A stretch of 64,000 bases of DNA from Amorphochlora amoebiformis. Lineage: Eukaryota > Cercozoa > Chlorarachniophyceae. Shown one piece after another: positions 32,760 through 64,000 of this stretch (position 1 is the stretch's first letter; every line of letters starts with the position of its first letter). The notes beneath the pieces were generated by a model that worked only from the letters and a program-made list of their open reading frames with translations, made no database searches and was not told the origin of the DNA. The stretch lies in assembly GCA_054601695.1 (NCBI GenBank), contig BAAHQB010000166.1, positions 124,001 to 188,000 of the forward strand, in the 5' to 3' direction. Made by a program: the position numbers and the translations under genes.

Positions 32760-33225
32760 CGTTTCCCTAACCCTAACATATTCCTAACATCATATATATA
32801 TATATATATGTATATTTATGTACTCCTACCCTAACCCCAACCCTAACCTAACCCTAACCCTTACCCTAACCCTAACCTCAGTCCTAGCCCTAACCGTAAC
32901 CCTAACCCTAACCCTAACCCTAACCCTAACTCTAACCCAAACCCTAACCCAACCCTAACCCTAACCCTACTAACCCTAGCCCTAACCCTAACCCAACCCT
33001 AACCCTAACCCTACTACTAATCCTAACCCTAACCCTACTAACCCTAACCCTAACCCTACTAACCCTAACCCTACTAACCCTAACCCTAACCCTAACCCTA
33101 ACCCTAACCCTAACCCTAACCCTAATCCTAATCCTAACCCTAACGCTAACCCTACCCCTAATCCTAACCCTAGCCCTAACCTTAACCCTAACCCTAACCC
33201 TAACCCTAACCCTAACCCTAACCGA
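31762..33225. repeat. Alternating telomeric arrays with AGGAATTCCT spacers
   Basis: TTAGGG and CCCTAA blocks switch orientation at least eight times. The switches carry a shared spacer related to AGGAATTCCTTCCTTACGG in either orientation (near 31890, 32105, 32205, 32295, 32385 and 32570). A TA tract (32696-32757) and CTAACCCTACTAACC variants follow. No gene is seen. Confidence 0.9.
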
Positions 33226-33274
33226 TGCGGATCCGGGATGAAATGGGTTCATTGCTGATGCAGCTAGTATATGT

Positions 33275-33372
<98 letters not shown>

Positions 33373-33396
33373 TATATATATGTATATGTAAATGGA

Positions 33397-33446
<50 letters not shown>

Positions 33447-33469
33447 TATACTGTTATTGCAGAGATGCA

Positions 33470-34200
<731 letters not shown>

Positions 34201-34238
34201 TACCCACTTATTATCGTATGAACTCTATCATATATTAC

Positions 34239-35599
<1,361 letters not shown>

Positions 35600-35600
<1 letters not shown>

Positions 35601-36770
35601 CTGAAAAACCACTTATCCGCTCGAATATACCCTCTAATAGTTTATTTTCCCCCTTCCCCCCCCCCCCCCCCCCCTCCTTCCTCTTTTTCCCAAATTTTAC
35701 CACGGAAACAGCAAGAGCAATGCCAACCCAAGCCTTGGACATTTTTTTCAAATTAGTTTTTGGGAATGTAAGATATGAGTCGTTAAATATATGCAGATAT
35801 CTACTCAGATATACCGCAGATGTGACTTCTCCCTGAGTCACGTTAGATGTGAATTTACGTAAAGTCACATGTTTCCTTTTCTAGGATAGATATGCGGATA
35901 TATCTATATTAGATATATCAAAAACTGTGATATAGCCTTCAGTCACCAATCGAGTCTGTGACATGTCGGTAAGTCACTATACATACCCATCGCAAGATCA
36001 CGCTGACTTATGGTGATACAGTGCAATATCACGCTAAATCACAATCTCGGCGCCCAAGATTCCTGGGTTCCGATCGAAGACTCAACAAGTTGGGTCATCA
36101 TTCCCGCCCACTTTCACCCCCCCTCCTGACGTGTCGACGTAATATTTCGAAAAAATGTTTTCACAAGAGACACCTATTGCTTCTGAGATCCGGGAATTGT
36201 ATTTCATGATCTGAAATTGAAGTATAGAAGGGGGGAGGGAGGGGGAAAGGAGGTCGTACACATCCTATCTTGCTCTCGCGGGGTTGGAATGTGTATACAC
36301 AACCGACCAGAAATGCATAATCTCACGTATTTTAAGCCCCGATGTGCATATTTATACGGTCAAGATGTATGATCCTTTACTTACATATCCTTTACTTACA
36401 TATCTCCACGAACATTCCCATCAAGAATCTCCGATTCATCGAAATATCCGACCGAAGCATGTATGTTCCCACTGACACGTGTGTATCTATCCGGCCAGTA
36501 AGTTTCTTTTCGCTGGCCAGTATGTGCGATTTTTTATTTATTTATTTACGCTGCCAGTAAGTATGTGTGATTAGACGCACATGTAGATGCCTATTGATCT
36601 GAGTCGTACGTAAGTAGCCACGTGGCCAATATATCACGCACGTGTACGCGTTTACGCGGACAGTATGTATGGTCTTTTTTATGTACATATTTACGCATAT
36701 ATATATATATATATATATATACCTATTCTGTATGTGCATTTCTTAATGGTGTGAACCCTGTCGCATTCTC
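35600..36770. other. Unique AT-poor region, no gene recognised
   Basis: Includes a run of 20 or more C at about 35657 and scattered GTCAC words. No frame with convincing splice structure or family motif. Confidence 0.5.
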
Positions 36771-36780
36771 GATACTTAAC

Positions 36781-36935
36781 TCTAACCCTAACCCCAACCC
36801 TAACCCTAACCCTAACCCCTAACCCTAACCTAACCCTAACCCGATTCCTAACCGTAACCCTAACCCTAGCCCTATCCCTATCCCTCTGACCCTATCCCTA
36901 ACCCTAACCCTAACCCTAACCCTAACCCTAGCTCC
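36781..36935 (+). repeat. Interstitial CCCTAA array
   Basis: Degenerate CCCTAA units about 300 bp upstream of the GT10 start codon. Confidence 0.92.
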
Positions 36936-36989
36936 AAGAACGTCCTTCTCAGCATCAGCACAAAATCGCTTTTCTGTCCAAATCTCTCG

Positions 36990-37215
36990 AAGAAATCTCC
37001 CGAAGTCTCTTGAAGTCTCTCAAAGTCTCTCAAAGTCTCTCAACGTCTCTCAAAGTCTCTCAAGGTCTCTCAAAGTCTCTCTCGAAGTCCTCTAGAGGTC
37101 TAAACTCTCTGAAAGTCTTTGGAACCGTCCAGAGAGGTCTCTCTTTGCGGAGAATTTTCGAAGATTCTCGGAGATTACGGAGATTTTCGGAGTTTTCGGA
37201 GATTTTCGGAGATTG
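36990..37215 (+). repeat. 12-bp and 11-bp minisatellites upstream of the GT10 gene
   Basis: GTCTCTCAAA units (36990-37085), then GGAGATTTTC units (37145-37215). They sit immediately 5' of the proposed start codon and may lie in its promoter or leader. Confidence 0.8.
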
Positions 37216-37251
37216 AATTGGAAGTGAACGCGAGAAGGCCAAGAGGGAAAC

Positions 37252-60182
<22,931 letters not shown>

Positions 60183-60421
60183 GTTACCAAAAAACGCGTT
60201 TTGCTAGTTTTTACTACGTAAATAGCGCACTAGCAGTAGTGCTGCATGCATGCCCAACCTTAAATTAAATTCACTGTTAAAATTAATATGTGAGATAGCC
60301 TAGCCTAATACTAGTCAATGATTTGGTGTTGTATCCGATTATTTCAGACTAGACGGATATTGGATCCGATTGGGACATATCTAGACCAGACACATCCAGT
60401 TTCCTATATCTAGTATATCTA

Positions 60422-60477
<56 letters not shown>

Positions 60478-60545
60478 ATGTATATATTGTATATATACTA
60501 GATATCAATACTACTCCTTATATAGTGTATATCTATTATCTAGCC

Positions 60546-60586
<41 letters not shown>

Positions 60587-60592
60587 TATATA

Positions 60593-60657
<65 letters not shown>

Positions 60658-61100
60658 GTATATCCTAGTATAAAAATATGTGAACAAATATATATTTCAC
60701 ACGATCTATTGCAGATCTAGATGATTACAACCTAGATCGAATATTTTAACAAAAGCTATAATCTAGATAATTTTTCTACTTCGTGTCTAATTACAGTACA
60801 CACATATGGTATATTAAGTAACATTTTTTTAGATTGATTTATACAGATAAATCCATGATTCAATCTTAAGTTGTGCGAGCTGTTGCTAGACTAATACAGA
60901 GCCCGTTAGGCCACGCGTGAAACGAAGCCCCCACTTGTTTAAACACCAAACAGGCATGTCTACATATATATCCTAATGTCTATGGTTTTACAGAGACAGC
61001 CGCAGGTAAGTCGAGCCCATAACAGATGGCTGAACAACAAGAAGACTTCCTTTCCACCGAGAATCTTCCATTCTAACCGCGCAGCATCCGAGCCGAGCCC
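60183..61100. other. Intergenic, GT10 to QCR7 (convergent)
   Basis: AT-rich unique DNA and a TA block (60425-60660). At 60990-61005 a 12-bp AGACAGCCGCAG is bounded by TTTTACAG and GTAAGT on the plus strand, an excellent splice-site pair with no gene attached. Nothing else is evident. Confidence 0.5.
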
Positions 61101-61101
61101 T

Positions 61102-61537
61102 TCACAAATAGCTCTTCTCCAACCTCTCCTTACGAGCCTTCTCGATCAATGGGGTGAGGTATCGGTGATCTCCCTGCTTATCCCACAGTTGCTCGGGCAC
61201 GTACGAGTGCTTAAGTTCACAGTCAAGAGCACGCTTCAGCCTCATCTGTCGAAGTGCCCTCTCGCGGGGAGGAAGGCGCGATATAGCGGTCATGACATCG
61301 GGATCCGTTTCGATGAGAAGGTCATCGTAGCGAAGGCCTGGTGTACATACATCGGTTCGGTCAGGCGCGACTGATTCTTGTCGTGCGTATCATTTGGGAA
61401 AATATTCGGAAAGAAACTTTTTAAGGCATTAAAAATGGGATGGGTGCAAAACGACCATATTTGTTCAGTTGGCGGACGAGTTGGCCGCAGTAGGCCTCCT
61501 TACACACGTTATAGATGCGCTTAATGACACCAGCCAT
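61102..61537 (-). CDS. Cytochrome bc1 complex subunit 7 (QCR7/UQCRB family)
   Basis: Two minus-strand exons, 61537-61456 and 61337-61102, joined across a 118-bp GT-AG intron, give 105 aa. The protein starts MAGVIKRIYNVCKEAYCGQL; after the join come GLRYDDLLIETDPDVMTAI, then RLPPRERALRQMRLKRALDC, ELKHSYVPEQLWDKQGDHRY and LTPLIEKARKERLEKSYL. This follows the family pattern of RLP...R-x-x-R-x-K-R-A-x-D-x-x-x-K-H, then P-x-x-x-W, then Y-L-x-P-x-I/L and a basic tail. Length is close to the 111-127 aa usual for the subunit. It is a small matrix-side subunit of mitochondrial complex III. The start has a Kozak-like ACCATGG; an in-frame ATG 35 codons upstream is less likely. The intron has no TA tract. 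It is divergent from the kinase gene, with 407 bp between start codons. Confidence 0.92.
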
Positions 61538-61944
61538 GGTTGCTTTCCAGAGCCACGGTCCTGGTACGTCTTCAAGTTTCTCGGCCGAAATTTTAAATAA
61601 TTTAATTCTTTCGGCCGACCTTTTAATATAACGGTTTGCCATATATAGATGTATATATCTAAAATAATAATATTAAATATCTTGATATCTTGTTTCCCCC
61701 CCTTCTTTCCCGCCCTAATGGCACCCTAATGGCACCCTAATGCCGATAGTAGTGGGTTTCATACCAACGTATAACTCCTGTCGAGCGATCATTTTCGACG
61801 ACTTCGCTCTGAGCGGTGCCATTTCATCGCTCTCACCGAAAAAAAGACTGAAAAAAAAGGGGGGGGGGGTGTTGTCCAAGAGCTGGTGCGAGCCTTCGCA
61901 GAGCCAGCGAGATTTTATCAATTTTTTGGTGAAAATTGGCCGGG
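61538..61944. promoter_or_regulatory. Shared intergenic region of QCR7 and the kinase
   Basis: 407 bp between two divergent start codons, unique sequence with a G10 run at 61860. It must contain at least the core promoters of both genes. No specific factor site is claimed. Confidence 0.5.
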
Positions 61945-62072
61945 ATGGAAGATTATGAGGTGCTGGGAAAGCTGGGGGAGGGGACATATGGTCTGGTTAC
62001 GAAGGTGAAGAAAAATTAATGTAGATTTGCATTATACAGGAATACATGTTATATGCACATATATATGTACAC

Positions 62073-62121
<49 letters not shown>

Positions 62122-62158
62122 AACAAACTAATACATACACTTGTATATATATATATAT

Positions 62159-62190
<32 letters not shown>

Positions 62191-62208
62191 CATACATACA
62201 TATATATT

Positions 62209-62304
<96 letters not shown>

Positions 62305-62438
62305 CACATAAATATACTATAGAAATACAAATATATATATATATATATATCTATATATATATATATATATTGTATGCTATCTGCAGGCTATTCATCACGT
62401 CACAGGGCAAACTGTTGCGATTTAAAAAATTCAAAGAA

Positions 62439-62515
<77 letters not shown>

Positions 62516-62605
62516 ATATTGTATGCTATCTGCAGGCTATTCATCACGTCACAGGACGGACTGTTGCGATTAAAAAATTCAAAGAATCAGATTGTGATGA
62601 CCAGG

Positions 62606-62641
<36 letters not shown>

Positions 62642-62657
62642 CATATATATGTATATG

Positions 62658-62688
<31 letters not shown>

Positions 62689-62773
62689 GTATAAATATAC
62701 TGTAAATGAAGATATACATAAATATTAACCGACAATAGAAATACATATTATGCGCATATACCTACATCTATAC

Positions 62774-62836
<63 letters not shown>

Positions 62837-62928
62837 TTTAAAAAGGCGCGAAAGACAGCCTTAAGAGAAATTCGGATACTTAAGCAAATGAACCATCCCA
62901 ATATAGTTAGGCTTCTTGATGTCTTCAG

Positions 62929-62963
<35 letters not shown>

Positions 62964-63043
62964 AGTATATATATACATATATATAGTTAGGCTTCTTGAT
63001 GTCTTCAGGTATATTTTTATATGTGTATATATATATATATGTG

Positions 63044-63096
<53 letters not shown>

Positions 63097-63129
63097 GTAT
63101 AGTTAGGCTTCTTGATGTCTTCAGGTATA

Positions 63130-63181
<52 letters not shown>

Positions 63182-63200
63182 CATGTGTATAACATATATA

Positions 63201-63268
<68 letters not shown>

Positions 63269-63344
63269 TATGCATCTATGTATATATATATATTCAGAAA
63301 GAAACAGAAATTTTATATTGTATTTGAATACGTCGAAAACACCC

Positions 63345-63405
<61 letters not shown>

Positions 63406-63422
63406 TATATTCTGCATCTACC

Positions 63423-63454
<32 letters not shown>

Positions 63455-63551
63455 CAGAAAGAAACAGAAATTTTATATTGTATTTGAATACGTCGAAAAC
63501 ACCCTTCTTGAGCTTGTGGAAGCCAGGTATGCTGGACTGGATAAGCTAGAG
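61945..63551 (+). CDS. CDKL-family Ser/Thr protein kinase, N-terminal part
   Basis: Exons 61945-62004, 62536-62604, 62846-62928 and 63458-63551 join in phase to 102 residues; the gene continues beyond the window. It reads [20 protein letters not shown] with Gly-rich loop GEGTYG (12-17), VAIKKFKES with the ATP-binding Lys (about K33), [17 protein letters not shown] with the alpha-C Glu (about E51), and hinge FYIVFEYVE followed by [24 protein letters not shown] and the hinge LLELVE point to the cyclin-dependent-kinase-like (CDKL) group rather than CDKs proper, closest in feel to CDKL5. CDKLs act in cilia and the cytoskeleton in known systems. The start has GGGATGG context. Introns are TA-rich and hold edge copies of exons 2, 3 and 4. 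Confidence 0.9.
62371..62440 (+). pseudogene. Decoy 5'-edge copy of kinase exon 2
   Basis: Repeats TGTATGCTATCTGCAG (intron and acceptor) and 54 bp of exon 2, with three substitutions and a 1-bp insertion (GCGATTTAAAAAATTC) that creates a stop; it then runs into TA. If spliced in, it would truncate the kinase. Confidence 0.9.
62982..63126 (+). repeat. Two 3'-edge copies of kinase exon 3
   Basis: Exact copies of ATAGTTAGGCTTCTTGATGT plus CTTCAG and donor GTATAT at 62983 and 63099. They start at ATATAG, a word in the exon that matches the TA tract. Confidence 0.93.
63288..63348 (+). repeat. 5'-edge copy of kinase exon 4
   Basis: TATTCAG then 51 bp identical to the first 51 bp of exon 4 (63458-63508), ending CCCTTCT and returning to TA. 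Confidence 0.93.
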
Positions 63552-63617
63552 GTATATATATATATATATATATATATTTATAATACACTTTTTGTGTATA
63601 ATATATGTAACACACAC

Positions 63618-63661
<44 letters not shown>

Positions 63662-63665
63662 TATT

Positions 63666-63707
<42 letters not shown>

Positions 63708-63721
63708 GTATGTATATATTT

Positions 63722-63764
<43 letters not shown>

Positions 63765-63858
63765 TATATATATATATATATAAGGAAGACATTTCGAAAT
63801 CGATAAGCTAGTGATTGATATACGATACGTAAATATAAATAAATATAAGATATACATT

Positions 63859-63911
<53 letters not shown>

Positions 63912-64000
63912 CACAAAACTATATAAACAAACACACACACACACACACAAAACACACAAAACACACAAAACACACACACACAAAACAAAAAAAAACACAC
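63552..64000. repeat. TA and CA repeats in a kinase intron
   Basis: TA tract, a short island at 63783-63835 containing CGATAAGCTAG (resembling the end of exon 4, GGATAAGCTAG), then TA and (CA)n/(AACACAC)n to the window edge. The next kinase exon was not found. Confidence 0.75.

Noticed and set aside
60976-61374. Plus-strand 132-codon frame
   Set aside because: Shadow of the second QCR7 exon, which has clear family motifs on the minus strand.

Overview
The window is nuclear DNA of a eukaryote, most likely a unicellular alga or other protist. The evidence is spliceosomal GT-AG introns, a type II Golgi-style glycosyltransferase, a mitochondrial complex III subunit, a CDKL-type kinase, and many interstitial arrays of the telomere-type hexamer TTAGGG/CCCTAA. 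The lineage cannot be fixed from sequence reading alone. Most of the 64 kb is (TA)n microsatellite. Long reading frames of alternating Tyr/Ile, Arg/Val, Leu/Thr, Asn/Pro, Ser/Leu or Arg/Ala are translations of simple repeats, not genes. The real genes were recovered by joining short non-repetitive islands bounded by AG and GT whose reading phases fit together.

Layout. 0.3-5.1 kb: unrecognised minus-strand gene A (7 exons). 5.9-10.3 kb: minus-strand exons of unrecognised gene(s) B. 11.4 kb: lone minus-strand terminal exon. 12.4-16.0 kb: small minus-strand gene C; a 0.55 kb (CG)n/T-tract/(TG)n composite lies in one of its introns. 16.8-17.9 kb: intronless plus-strand O-fucosyltransferase-like gene. 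18.9-22.2 kb: minus-strand coiled-coil gene D (161 codons). 23.1-24.9 kb: minus-strand gene E, compact, with introns of 67-184 bp plus one TA-expanded intron. 26.2-28.1 kb: satellite built on CCCTAA, then a CT-rich minisatellite. 29.4-31.8 kb: minus-strand gene G. 31.8-33.2 kb: alternating telomeric arrays. 33.5-37.2 kb: mostly unassigned. 37.25-60.18 kb: one plus-strand gene of 27 exons for an alpha-(1,3)-fucosyltransferase of family GT10; the coding sequence is 1,494 nt (497 aa) spread over 22.9 kb. 61.1-61.5 kb: minus-strand QCR7/UQCRB subunit of cytochrome bc1. 61.9 kb to the end: plus-strand CDKL-family kinase, cut by the window edge and divergent from QCR7.

The most interesting pattern is a systematic duplication of exon edges. 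Around at least 19 exons in several genes on both strands, partial copies of the exon lie in the neighbouring TA-rich introns. Copies upstream of an exon always hold its acceptor plus its 5' part. Copies downstream always hold its 3' part plus its donor. The complete exon stays single and in frame. This fits repeated tandem duplication between TA tracts and short homologies inside exons, and it leaves dozens of decoy splice sites. A second pattern is that telomeric arrays start at or within a few bases of several splice donors, so the hexamer itself supplies the 5' splice site in either orientation.

Two genes point to protein or glycan fucosylation (GT10 and the O-fucosyltransferase-like gene), one to respiration and one to CDKL signalling. 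The minus-strand genes A, B, C, D, E and G could not be named. All exon joins are inferred from splice sites and phase and have not been checked against transcripts.
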